NCBI RefSeq assembly: GCF_008271365.1
Contig: NZ_CP043430.1
Span: 62,001 to 126,000 of the forward strand
Length of the DNA: 64,000 nucleotides
Direction: 5' to 3'
DNA from: Microbacterium sp. 1S1
Lineage (GTDB): Bacteria > Actinomycetota > Actinomycetes > Actinomycetales > Microbacteriaceae
Positions 56,712 through 64,000 of this stretch are shown here, in pieces (position 1 is the first letter of the stretch; every line of letters begins with the position of its first letter). The notes beneath the pieces are model-generated. The model worked only from the letters and a program-made list of their open reading frames with translations, ran no database searches and was not told the DNA's origin. A program made the position numbers and the translations under genes.

Positions 56712-57932
56712 TCAGAGGAGCTCGGCGGTCTGCCTGGCGATCTGCAGCTCCTCGTCGGTGGGCACGACCAGCACGGTGACCGGTGACGCGTCGGTCGAGA
56801 TCACGCGGATCCCGCGCTCCCTCGCCTCATTGCGGGCCGGGTCGATCTCGATGCCCGCGAATCCGAGCGTCGCCATCGCGGCCGCGCGCACGGGCGCCGC
56901 GTTCTCACCCACACCGGCGGTGAACGAGACGACGTCGACCCCGCCGAGCTGTGCGATGTAGGCGCCGGCATAGGCGCGCAGACGGTGAATGTACACGTCG
57001 AAGGCGAGCGTCGCGGCCTCTTCCCCCGCCGCGACGCCCGCGAGGATGTCGCGCATGTCGCTGCGACCGGCCAGGCCCGCCAGTCCGCTGCGCGTGTTCA
57101 GCAGCGCGTCGAGGTCGTCGATCGTGTAGCCGGCCCGACGCGACAGGTGGACGAGCGCCGCCGGATCGAGGTCGCCGGAGCGCGTGCCCATCACGAGTCC
57201 CTCGAGCGGCGTGAGTCCCATCGAGGTCTCCACCGAGCGCCCCCCGTCGATCGCGGTGACCGAAGCGCCGTTGCCGAGGTGGAAAACGAGCTGCCGGAGT
57301 GTTCCGACGTCACGCCCGAGGAAGCGGGCGGCGGTCTCGCTGACGTACTGGTGGCTCGTGCCGTGGAATCCGTACCGGCGGACGCGGTGCTCGGCGGCCA
57401 GCGCTGCGTCGATCGCATAGGTGTACGCCGCAGGCGGCAGGGTCTGGTGGAACGCGGTGTCGAAGACCGCGACATGCGGCACGGCGTCGAACACGGCACG
57501 GGCCGCCCGGATGCCGGCGAGGTTCGCGGGGTTGTGCAGCGGCGCCAGCACGGCGAGCTCGTCGATCTGCCGCTCGACGTCCGCGTCGATCAGCGTCGGC
57601 GCGTAGAAACGCGCACCGCCGTGCACCACCCGATGTCCCACCGCGACCGGCGGATGCGCGTCGAGGGAGGGGCCGTGTGCCGCGAACTGCGCGCGCATGA
57701 CCTCGAAGGCCGCGGCGTGGTCGGGGATGGGCTGCTCGTCGCGGTAGGTGGCGTCGAGCATGGTCGCGGTCGGGCCGTCGACCGGCTCCGGCCGCACGGT
57801 GTGGGAGACGGGGCTGGAGTCCTGCCCGATGCGCTCGATCAGTCCGCTGGCCAGCTCATCCTCGTGCTCGACGTCGATGAGGCTGTACTTCAGCGACGAC
57901 GACCCGCTGTTGATCACGAGGATCGCGCTCAC
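56712..57932 (-). CDS. ackA: Acetate kinase
   Basis: Makes ATP and acetate from acetyl phosphate. 406 residues with ILVINSGSSSLKYSLIDV, GHRVVHGGARFYAPTLID, catalytic Asp in VAVFDTAFHQTLPP, YGFHGTSHQYVSE and HLGNGASVTAIDGGRSVETSMG, and a C-terminal VSFTAGVGENAAPVRA. GTG 57932 overlaps the pta stop (GTGA), so pta-ackA form one operon. Confidence 0.97.
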   Translation of the reverse strand: MSAILVINSGSSSLKYSLIDVEHEDELASGLIERIGQDSSPVSHTVRPEPVDGPTATMLDATYRDEQPIPDHAAAFEVMRAQFAAHGPSLDAHPPVAVGHRVVHGGARFYAPTLIDADVERQIDELAVLAPLHNPANLAGIRAARAVFDAVPHVAVFDTAFHQTLPPAAYTYAIDAALAAEHRVRRYGFHGTSHQYVSETAARFLGRDVGTLRQLVFHLGNGASVTAIDGGRSVETSMGLTPLEGLVMGTRSGDLDPAALVHLSRRAGYTIDDLDALLNTRSGLAGLAGRSDMRDILAGVAAGEEAATLAFDVYIHRLRAYAGAYIAQLGGVDVVSFTAGVGENAAPVRAAAMATLGFAGIEIDPARNEARERGIRVISTDASPVTVLVVPTDEELQIARQTAELL

Positions 57933-60058
57933 GGCCGCTCCTCCCCTCGCTCGGCGCCCTGCGCCTGGATCGCCGTGATGGCCACCGTGTTCACGATGTC
58001 GTCGACGAGCGCACCCCGGGAGAGGTCGTTGATCGGCTTGTTGAGCCCCTGCAGCACCGGCCCGATCGCCACGGCGCCGGCGGAGCGCTGCACGGCCTTG
58101 TACGTGTTGTTGCCGGTGTTGAGGTCGGGGAAGACGAACACGGTCGCGCGCCCCGCCACCGCGGAGTCCGGCAGCTTGGCCTTGGCGACCGCCGCGTCCG
58201 CTGCGGCGTCGTACTGGATGGGACCCTCCACCAGGAGCTCGGGAGCGCGTTCGCGCACGAGCGCCGTCGCAGCCCTCACCTTGTCGACGTCGGCCCCCGA
58301 CCCGGACTCGCCGGTGGAGTACGACAGCATCGCCACACGTGGATCGATGCCGAACTGCCGAGCGGTCGTGGCGGACGAGATCGCGATGTCGGCGAGCTGC
58401 TCGGCCGTCGGGTCGGGGATGACCGCGCAGTCGCCGTACACCAGCACGCGGTCGGCGAGGGCCATGAGAAAGACGCTGGAGACGACGTTCACACCGGGCT
58501 TGGTCTTGATGATCTCGAACGACGGGCGGATCGTGTGCGCCGTGGTGTGCGCGGCGCCGGAGACCATGCCGTCGGCGAGTCCGAGGTGCACCATCATCGT
58601 CCCGAAGTAGGAGACGTCGGTGACGGTGTCGGCGGCCTGCGCGAGCGTGATCCCCTTGTGGGCGCGCAGCCGGGCGTACTCGGCGGCGAACCGCTCGACG
58701 AGGGCCGGGTCGGTCGGACTCAGCACCTGAGCGTCGGCGATGTCGAGACCGAGCTCCCCCGCCCTGGCGCGGATGCCGCTCTCGTCGCCGAGGATGGTCA
58801 GCTCCGCGACCTCACGGGCCAGCAGGGCTGCCGCCGCGCGGAGGATGCGGTCGTCGTCGCCCTCGGGGAGCACGATGTGCCGGCGGTCCGCCCGTGCCCG
58901 CTCCATCAGGCCGTACTGGAACATGAGCGGCGTGACGACGTGGGACTCGGCGAGCCCCAGCTGCTCCGTGAGCTCGGCGACATCGACGTGGGCGTGGAAG
59001 AGTCCGAGCGCCCGGTCGTAGCGGCCGCGCGAATCGGCGGAGATGCGGCCGCGGGTGCCCATGACGCGCACGGCCGTGTCGTACGTGCCCAGGTCGGTGG
59101 TGATGATCGGGACCGAGGAGGAGAAGCCGTCCAGCAGCCGGAGGATCGGCTCGGGCAGCGGGAACGGACCGTTGAGGATGATCCCGGCGATCCGGGGAAA
59201 CGTGCCGGAGGAGTCGGCGAGGAGCGCCGCGAGCAGCACCTCGGTGCGGTCGGCGGGGATCACCACCACCGCTTCGTCGGTGAGGCGCGGCAGCACGTTC
59301 ACCATCGACATGCCGGCCACGACGATCGACAGCGCGACCGCCGTCAAGCGCTCCTCATCGCCCTTGAGGAGCGTCCCGTCGACCGCGGAGACGATGCCGC
59401 GGATGGACGGCGCCACGAGCGCGCGGTCCTCGGGCAGCGCCCAGACCGGCGTGCCCTCGGGGAGGACGGCGCGCACCGCGTCGACGATGGCGTCGAGCCC
59501 GTCGGGGTCGGCCCTGTTGACGGCCACCGCGAACAGCTCCGCGCGCTCCTCGGCGAGCTCCGGGAGGGCCAGGGCGGCGATCTGCCCGACGGCAGCCGGC
59601 TCCCTCGCGGTTGTGGTGCCGAGCTGCTCGGCCTGTCGCTGCTGGTCCCGTCCGCTCAGCACGAGCAGGACGGGGGCGCCGAGATTCGCGGCGATGCGTG
59701 CGTTGAAGCCGAGCTCTGCGGGACTCGCGACATCGGTGTAGTCGCTGCCGACGATCACGACGGCGTCGCACTGCGCCTCGACGGCCTTGAAGCGGGCGAC
59801 GATGGTCGACAGCGCACCCTCGGGATCGGCGCGCACGTCGTCGTAGGTGACGCCGATGCAGTCTTCGTAGTCGAGCTGCACCCCGTCGTGCGCGAGCAGC
59901 AGCTCGAGGATCTCGTCGCGCTCCGCGACCGCGCGGGCGATCGGGCGGAAGACCCCGACCCGCGGCGACACGCGCATCAGCGCGTCGAGCGCTCCGAGGG
60001 CGATCGTCGACTTCCCGGTGTGGCCTTCGGCCGAGGTGATGTAGATGCTCCGCGACAC
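57929..60058 (-). CDS. pta: Phosphate acetyltransferase (long form)
   Basis: 709 residues, long-form Pta. It has an N-terminal P-loop domain (SIYITSAEGHTGKSTIALGA), a DRTGG domain in the middle (about 210-330), and the C-terminal catalytic PTA_PTB domain with VLPEGDDDRILRAA and GTMMVHLGLADGMVSGAAH. VFVFPDLNTGNNTYKAVQ follows. It converts acetyl-CoA and phosphate to acetyl phosphate for AckA. ATG 60058 (MSRSIYITSAEG). With acs it closes the acetate cycle. Confidence 0.96.
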   Translation of the reverse strand: MSRSIYITSAEGHTGKSTIALGALDALMRVSPRVGVFRPIARAVAERDEILELLLAHDGVQLDYEDCIGVTYDDVRADPEGALSTIVARFKAVEAQCDAVVIVGSDYTDVASPAELGFNARIAANLGAPVLLVLSGRDQQRQAEQLGTTTAREPAAVGQIAALALPELAEERAELFAVAVNRADPDGLDAIVDAVRAVLPEGTPVWALPEDRALVAPSIRGIVSAVDGTLLKGDEERLTAVALSIVVAGMSMVNVLPRLTDEAVVVIPADRTEVLLAALLADSSGTFPRIAGIILNGPFPLPEPILRLLDGFSSSVPIITTDLGTYDTAVRVMGTRGRISADSRGRYDRALGLFHAHVDVAELTEQLGLAESHVVTPLMFQYGLMERARADRRHIVLPEGDDDRILRAAAALLAREVAELTILGDESGIRARAGELGLDIADAQVLSPTDPALVERFAAEYARLRAHKGITLAQAADTVTDVSYFGTMMVHLGLADGMVSGAAHTTAHTIRPSFEIIKTKPGVNVVSSVFLMALADRVLVYGDCAVIPDPTAEQLADIAISSATTARQFGIDPRVAMLSYSTGESGSGADVDKVRAATALVRERAPELLVEGPIQYDAAADAAVAKAKLPDSAVAGRATVFVFPDLNTGNNTYKAVQRSAGAVAIGPVLQGLNKPINDLSRGALVDDIVNTVAITAIQAQGAERGEERP

Positions 60059-60119
60059 GGCTCCAGCTTAGGCGGGCACCCCGACACCGCGCCCGGCCGA
60101 TCCCGTGACAATGCCGGTG

Positions 60120-60818
60120 TCACTCGCAGGGGCCGGACAGCACGTCCACGACCGCCGCCGCATCCTCCTGGTACCGGGTGTAGTAGTCCCGGTCGGTGTT
60201 GACCTGCACGCGGTGGATGGCGTGCGACGGCGTCATCGACTGCCAGTCAGGGACGCGGCCGAGCCGCTCGAAGAACAGGCGGGCGGCTGTGGCGGGGTCC
60301 ATCCGCTGCTCCGCGCTCCCCCACCAGTCCTGCTGCTGGAAGAGGCCGATGCTGGTCGTGCGGGAGCCGTCAGGGTTGGTCCACCCGCGCGTCTCCCAGT
60401 CCCCGTAGTCGATGTTGCGCAGGCTGCTCTCGCCCATCGCGGTCATGACGCCGAGGATCTGGCCATCCCGCGCGAAGCCGAGGTCGTCGGCGGTGCGGAT
60501 GATGGTGGCGGCGTTGTCGAGCTGCTCGCCGCTCCACCCCGCGACCCCCGCCTGCGGGAAGGTGTCAGGGCGGTCGAGGCAGACCGGCGCCGGATCCCTG
60601 GCGAGACCGAGAGGGATGAGCACCAGCAGACCGGCCACCACGGACACCACCGCGGCCGACACGGCGACGCGCTGGAGCATCCGCTTCCGCCGTGCGCGCA
60701 GGGCGGCCCGGCGGCGGGCCTCACGACGTCGGCGCGCGGCCGCCTCCCGCGTCGCGGCCGAGCGTCGTGCCGGCACGCTCCGCTTCGCCGCGGTCGCTTT
60801 CGTGCGCGGGGCCGTCAT
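60120..60818 (-). CDS. Membrane-anchored lysozyme-like (transglycosylase-type) protein
   Basis: 232 residues. A very basic N-terminus (about 1-48, many Arg, with EAAARRRREARRRAALRA) is followed by one membrane span (about 50-72, VSAAVVSVVAGLLVLIPLG). The extracytoplasmic domain has ILGVMTAMGESSLRNIDYGD, where Glu is the expected catalytic acid, and SIGLFQQQDWWGS, the marks of lysozyme-like/goose-type transglycosylase folds of actinobacteria. Peptidoglycan is the likely substrate. ATG 60818 overlaps the rhomboid stop by 4 bases. Confidence 0.82.
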   Translation of the reverse strand: MTAPRTKATAAKRSVPARRSAATREAAARRRREARRRAALRARRKRMLQRVAVSAAVVSVVAGLLVLIPLGLARDPAPVCLDRPDTFPQAGVAGWSGEQLDNAATIIRTADDLGFARDGQILGVMTAMGESSLRNIDYGDWETRGWTNPDGSRTTSIGLFQQQDWWGSAEQRMDPATAARLFFERLGRVPDWQSMTPSHAIHRVQVNTDRDYYTRYQEDAAAVVDVLSGPCE

Positions 60819-61423
60819 CGCCGGACGACCCCGCGTCGGTCCGGTCGGCGGCCGGCGAGCGCGGCCACTCCGCCCCCGATCGCGCCGAAGAGATGCCCCT
60901 GCCAGGAGACGCCGTCACCGACCCCGAACACCCCCGCCAGCATGGTGCCGCCGTACAAGCCGACGACGACGACGGCGATCACCGCGTAGAGGATGCGGTG
61001 CGACACGCGGCCGGGAGCGAACACCCGCATCACCACGTAGCCGAAGTACCCGAACACGAGCCCCGATGCACCGACCGTGAGCGTCCCCGGCGCGTTCACG
61101 AGCCAGGTGCCCACCCCGCCGATGACCGCGACGATGCCGGTGACCGCCCAGAACCGCCGCGTGCCCTCGACGGCCACCAGGCAGCCGAGAACGAGAAACG
61201 GCACGGAGTTCGCGATGAGGTGGGCCCAGCTCGCGTGCAGCAGCGGGGCGAAGAGAATCCCCAGCAGCCCGGCCGGGTCCCACGAACGGATGCCGAAACC
61301 GCTGAACGAGCCGGGAAGCACGGCGTCCGCGAGCTGTACGGCCCACATCGCGGCGAGCAGCAGCACGGGCGACGCGAATCGCCGCAGCGGATGCTCGGGC
61401 CTGGCAGACGGGGGAACGGTCAC
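60815..61423 (-). CDS. Rhomboid family intramembrane serine protease
   Basis: 202-residue, six-span protein. The active-site Ser is in LTVGASGLVFGYFGYVV (GxSG), the catalytic His in SWQGHLFGAIGGG, and the conserved SWAHLIANSVPFLVLGC lies in the second span. This is a compact bacterial rhomboid without extra domains. GTG 61423 begins VTVPPSARPEHPLRR; the open frame runs far upstream on this strand, but that part is antisense to MoxR and DUF58 and crosses the SRP RNA, so I reject it. Substrates are unknown. Confidence 0.88.
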   Translation of the reverse strand: MTVPPSARPEHPLRRFASPVLLLAAMWAVQLADAVLPGSFSGFGIRSWDPAGLLGILFAPLLHASWAHLIANSVPFLVLGCLVAVEGTRRFWAVTGIVAVIGGVGTWLVNAPGTLTVGASGLVFGYFGYVVMRVFAPGRVSHRILYAVIAVVVVGLYGGTMLAGVFGVGDGVSWQGHLFGAIGGGVAALAGRRPDRRGVVRR

Positions 61424-61473
61424 CGCTCGATTGTCGCAGCCGCACCCTGCGGGTGGCTGTGCGCGGGCAAAAG

Positions 61474-61565
61474 AAATGACCCTCCGCGCACCCAGCAGAG
61501 CCCGGTTACCCTTGCTGCGTTTCCGCCCTGGGGGAATTGGCCTGGATGCCGCCACGCGGAGAGCC
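61474..61565 (-). ncRNA. ffs: Small signal recognition particle RNA (4.5S)
   Basis: The minus strand carries the SRP domain IV hairpin: GGCCAATTCCCCC, AGGGCGGAAACGCAGCAAGG and GTAACCGGGC. Its symmetric loop has the GGAA tetraloop variant and the AGCAAGG side bound by Ffh. The ends CTCCGCG (61561-61555) and CGCGGAG (61488-61482) close the stem. A -10 TAGAGT (61578-61573) and a TTTCTTTT tail frame a transcript of about 92 bases, the usual small type. Ends are approximate. Confidence 0.93.
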
Positions 61566-61768
61566 GTCGTCCACTCTACCCGACGCCGGGCGGCGCGATG
61601 ACACACCCCGTCCCGCCCTGCTCGACCCCGCGGAGCCGCGGTACCCGATCTGGGCTGGCCGCCGGCTCCGCTGTCTCCGGGAGACCGGGGAGCCCGGCAT
61701 GGTCCCGCGGGCCGTGCGGAGCGTACGATCGATGCACGCGCATCGTTGCGCCGGACGAGAGGGAACGC

Positions 61769-62758
61769 ATGCCAGAGAACGCCCCCCTGAGCCCGGTCGC
61801 GATCGACGCCGACGGGTTCGCCGCGCAGACCGCGGCCATCCTCGGCGCGATCAGCCAGGTGATCGACGGGAAGCCCGAGGCCGTGCGCAGCGCCCTCGTC
61901 TGCCTGCTCGCCGAAGGCCACCTGCTGATCGAGGATGTTCCCGGCGTCGGGAAGACCATGCTGGCACGCGCCCTCGCCGCGACCGTCGACGCCACCGTCC
62001 GCCGCATCCAGTTCACCCCCGACCTGCTCCCCGGTGACGTCACGGGCGTGTCGGTGTACAACCCGGTCGACCGCGAGTTCGAGTTCAAGCGCGGTGCCGT
62101 GTTCGCACACATCGTCATCGCCGACGAGATCAACCGCTCCTCCCCCAAGACCCAGTCCGCACTGCTGGAGGCGATGGAGGAGGGGCAGGTCACGGTCGAC
62201 GGCTCGACCCACCGGCTCCCCGACCCGTTCCTCGTCGTCGCCACGCAGAACCCGTTGGAGATGGAGGGCACCTACGCTCTCCCCGAGGCGCAGCGGGACC
62301 GCTTCATGATGCGGATCTCCATGGGTTATCCCGACCCCGCCGCCGAGGCCCTCATGCTCCGGCAGCGCGACGTCGTGAACCCGTTGGCCACCGTGACCCC
62401 GGTCGCGGACGCCACCGCGATCTCCCAGCTCATCGCGTGGGCGCGAGCCGTGCACGTGGCGCCCGCGCTGGAGGAGTACGCGGTCGCGCTCGCCCAGGCG
62501 ACGCGGACCGACCCGAATCTGCACCTCGGTGCCAGCCCGCGGGCCACGTTGCAGCTCGTCCGCGCCGCGAAGGTGTGGGCCGCCCTGGACGGCCGCGACT
62601 ACGTCATCCCCGACGACATCACCGACCTGCTCATCCCCGTGCTCGCCCATCGCCTGCTCCCGGCCCGCGGCGCACACCGTGCGGGCGCGCAGCCGGTCGA
62701 GGCCGCGCTCACCCAGATCGCGGAGCGGGTCCGCGTCCCCGTCGCGACGCGCTCCTGA
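61769..62758 (+). CDS. MoxR-family AAA+ ATPase
   Basis: 329-residue AAA+ chaperone-like ATPase. Walker A is LLIEDVPGVGKTMLARALA; FTPDLLPGDVTGVSVYN, Walker B IVIADEINRSSPKTQSAL, and sensor 1 VVATQNPLEMEGTYALPEAQ follow; a lid domain closes it. ATG 61769 follows GAGAGGGA; the longer frame upstream crosses the SRP RNA. With the DUF58 and likely transglutaminase genes it forms the common MoxR cluster, thought to aid assembly of large envelope or redox complexes. Confidence 0.93.
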   Translation: MPENAPLSPVAIDADGFAAQTAAILGAISQVIDGKPEAVRSALVCLLAEGHLLIEDVPGVGKTMLARALAATVDATVRRIQFTPDLLPGDVTGVSVYNPVDREFEFKRGAVFAHIVIADEINRSSPKTQSALLEAMEEGQVTVDGSTHRLPDPFLVVATQNPLEMEGTYALPEAQRDRFMMRISMGYPDPAAEALMLRQRDVVNPLATVTPVADATAISQLIAWARAVHVAPALEEYAVALAQATRTDPNLHLGASPRATLQLVRAAKVWAALDGRDYVIPDDITDLLIPVLAHRLLPARGAHRAGAQPVEAALTQIAERVRVPVATRS

Positions 62759-62767
62759 GACCCCGCC

Positions 62768-63958
62768 ATGCGCCGACGTCGACTGCTCACACCGCGCGGC
62801 ACCGGTGCGCTCCTCGCCGCGCTCGGCTGCCTGATCGCGGCCAACGTCCTCGGCGCGCGGATCCTCCTGTACCTCGGCATCCTGCTCGCCGCGCTCACCC
62901 TGTTCGCCGCGCTCGCCGTCCGCCTCCCGCGACGCTCGGGCTCCGTCAGCCGGCAGATCTCGACCGACCTGCTCACGGTCTCGGAGACCTCGCGGGTGAC
63001 CGTCCGCTTCACGCTCCGCGCTCTCCGGGTGCCGCACGGTCTGTGGCACGATGTGCTCCCCTCCGCCGTCACCGGCGACTCCGGGGGCGAGTACCCCGCC
63101 GACACCCCGCAGCTCAGCTACCTCGTCACCGGCGTCCGTCGCGGCGTCTGGCCCCTGGGCCCGCTCGTGCTGAGGACCGTCGACCCGTTCGGGCTCGCGC
63201 AGCGCGAGCAGGCGTTCGGCGACACGCGCACCATCACCGTGGTGCCCGAGGTCTTCGCGCTCACTCCGCTCGCGGTGCGGATCGGCGCCGCGGGGGGCAC
63301 CGCGCACACCTCGTCCACGCGCCTGGGCCAGGGCAGCGACAACCTCTCCCCCCGCGGCTATGCGCCCGGCGATTCCATGCGGCGCATCCACTGGAGGGCC
63401 ACGGCGCACCGCGGGGAACTCATGGTCCGGCAGGAGGAGGAGGAGTCGAGCCCGGACGCGGTCGTCGTGCTCGACCGCGCCGGCGCCCGCTGGGCCGCCG
63501 CGTCGGACGCGCCGGACCCGGCGTTCGAGGCCGCCGTCTCGCTCTGCGCCTCCGCTGCCCTCCATCTCGCCGCCGAGGGGTACAGCGTCGACGTCCTGGA
63601 CAGCGCCGGAGTCCTCCTCGGCGCGCTCCGCGGACACGAGGACGACAGGGACGGCCTCCTCGTCGCCCTGGCGATGGTCTCGCCCCGCGGTGAGAGCCGC
63701 GACCTTGCCGCCCTTCTCGGCGGCACCCCGCCCGGGCCGCTCGTGTACGTGACGGGCCGGTTGGACGAGGAGGACGCCGCCCTGCTGCGCCCGGCAGGGG
63801 CGGCCGCGCCGTTGCTCTTCCCCACCGACCCCCTGCCAGGGGCGGAGGACGCCGCTCGTCAGCTCGGGTGGACCGTGGCGCGGCTCGCCGCAGACGTGCC
63901 CGAGGCATGGGACGACGCGCTGTCGGCGAGGGCGGGAGCCTCCGATGTTCCGCGCTGA
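62768..63958 (+). CDS. DUF58 / vWA-like membrane protein of the MoxR cluster
   Basis: 396 residues: two membrane spans near the N-terminus (about 13-50), a beta-rich middle region, and the DUF58 signature GYAPGDSMRRIHWRATAHRG followed by VVVLDRAGARW, a degenerate vWA metal-site start. It begins 9 bases after the moxR stop. Such proteins are partners of MoxR ATPases. ATG 62768. Confidence 0.9.
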   Translation: MRRRRLLTPRGTGALLAALGCLIAANVLGARILLYLGILLAALTLFAALAVRLPRRSGSVSRQISTDLLTVSETSRVTVRFTLRALRVPHGLWHDVLPSAVTGDSGGEYPADTPQLSYLVTGVRRGVWPLGPLVLRTVDPFGLAQREQAFGDTRTITVVPEVFALTPLAVRIGAAGGTAHTSSTRLGQGSDNLSPRGYAPGDSMRRIHWRATAHRGELMVRQEEEESSPDAVVVLDRAGARWAAASDAPDPAFEAAVSLCASAALHLAAEGYSVDVLDSAGVLLGALRGHEDDRDGLLVALAMVSPRGESRDLAALLGGTPPGPLVYVTGRLDEEDAALLRPAGAAAPLLFPTDPLPGAEDAARQLGWTVARLAADVPEAWDDALSARAGASDVPR

Positions 63959-64000
63959 CCGCCCGCGGCCCGCCGCGGTGCCCCTCGACACCCGCCTGCA
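63945..64000 (+). CDS. Start of next cluster gene, probably transglutaminase-like protein (partial)
   Basis: ATG 63945 follows GGCGGGAG and reads MFRADRPRPAAVPLDTRL to the window edge, overlapping the DUF58 stop by 14 bases in another frame. In MoxR-DUF58 clusters the next gene is usually a large membrane transglutaminase (TgpA-like, DUF3488). Only the first 18 residues are visible, so the function is by context. Confidence 0.5.
   Translation, partial: MFRADRPRPAAVPLDTRL

Noticed and set aside
60815..63991. 1058-codon open frame on the minus strand
   Set aside because: Only the last 202 codons encode a recognisable protein (rhomboid). The rest is antisense to the MoxR and DUF58 genes and crosses the SRP RNA, an effect of high GC.

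Overview
This window is chromosomal DNA of a very GC-rich actinobacterium. Gene content and order fit the family Microbacteriaceae, most likely Microbacterium. That placement is inferred from protein sequences and synteny, because no rRNA is present. Many genes start with GTG or overlap by 1-4 bases. Several blocks parallel Mycobacterium tuberculosis: gpmA/senX3/phoU; a tad locus followed by 6C RNA and acs; RidA/DUF4177/ponA2/metallophosphoesterase; and sigK-rskA with dipZ and an MPT83-like protein. I see no phage, plasmid, CRISPR or transposase genes, so this is core chromosome.

Layout. 1-16 kb holds phosphate and nitrogen control: a SenX3/PhoR-type kinase (cut by the left edge), PhoU, a GlnR-type regulator, polyphosphate kinase, a MutT1-like Nudix/phosphatase, and pstSCAB behind a direct-repeat PHO-box candidate. 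Between them lie gpmA, a methyltransferase, a broken amino-acid permease, a frameshifted ygfZ and a nitrobindin-like protein. 16-21 kb is an envelope redox/stress module: dipZ-sigK-rskA plus one further gene, divergent from a fasciclin lipoprotein, with SigK-like promoter candidates facing both ways. 21-31 kb holds tRNA-Lys, tRNA-Thr, small metabolic genes, a secreted peptidase-like hydrolase, holB, tmk and topA. 31-34 kb is a compact tad pilus locus. 34-41 kb has 6C RNA, acs, RidA, ponA2, a metallophosphoesterase and tRNA-Pro. 41-50 kb has a lactate-oxidation operon with a visible operator pair, tdk, mqo, asd and lysC. 50-64 kb has recR-dnaX, a GH65 phosphorylase with beta-phosphoglucomutase, ackA-pta, a lysozyme-like protein, rhomboid, SRP RNA, and a MoxR/DUF58/(transglutaminase) cluster.

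How the genes connect. Central carbon overflow is well represented: lactate oxidation (lldD), malate oxidation (mqo), acetate formation (pta-ackA) and acetate reuse (acs). Phosphate uptake, polyphosphate storage and their regulators form one theme across the first 16 kb.

Two cross-cutting observations matter most. First, reading frames break at short G/C runs in ygfZ and at three places in dnaX. The three dnaX losses add up to one codon, so a falsely continuous ORF remains; this points to homopolymer under-calling in the assembly. Second, many intergenic regions carry palindromic or repeated elements (at least five kinds), and one carries a candidate structured small RNA at about 16635-16725.
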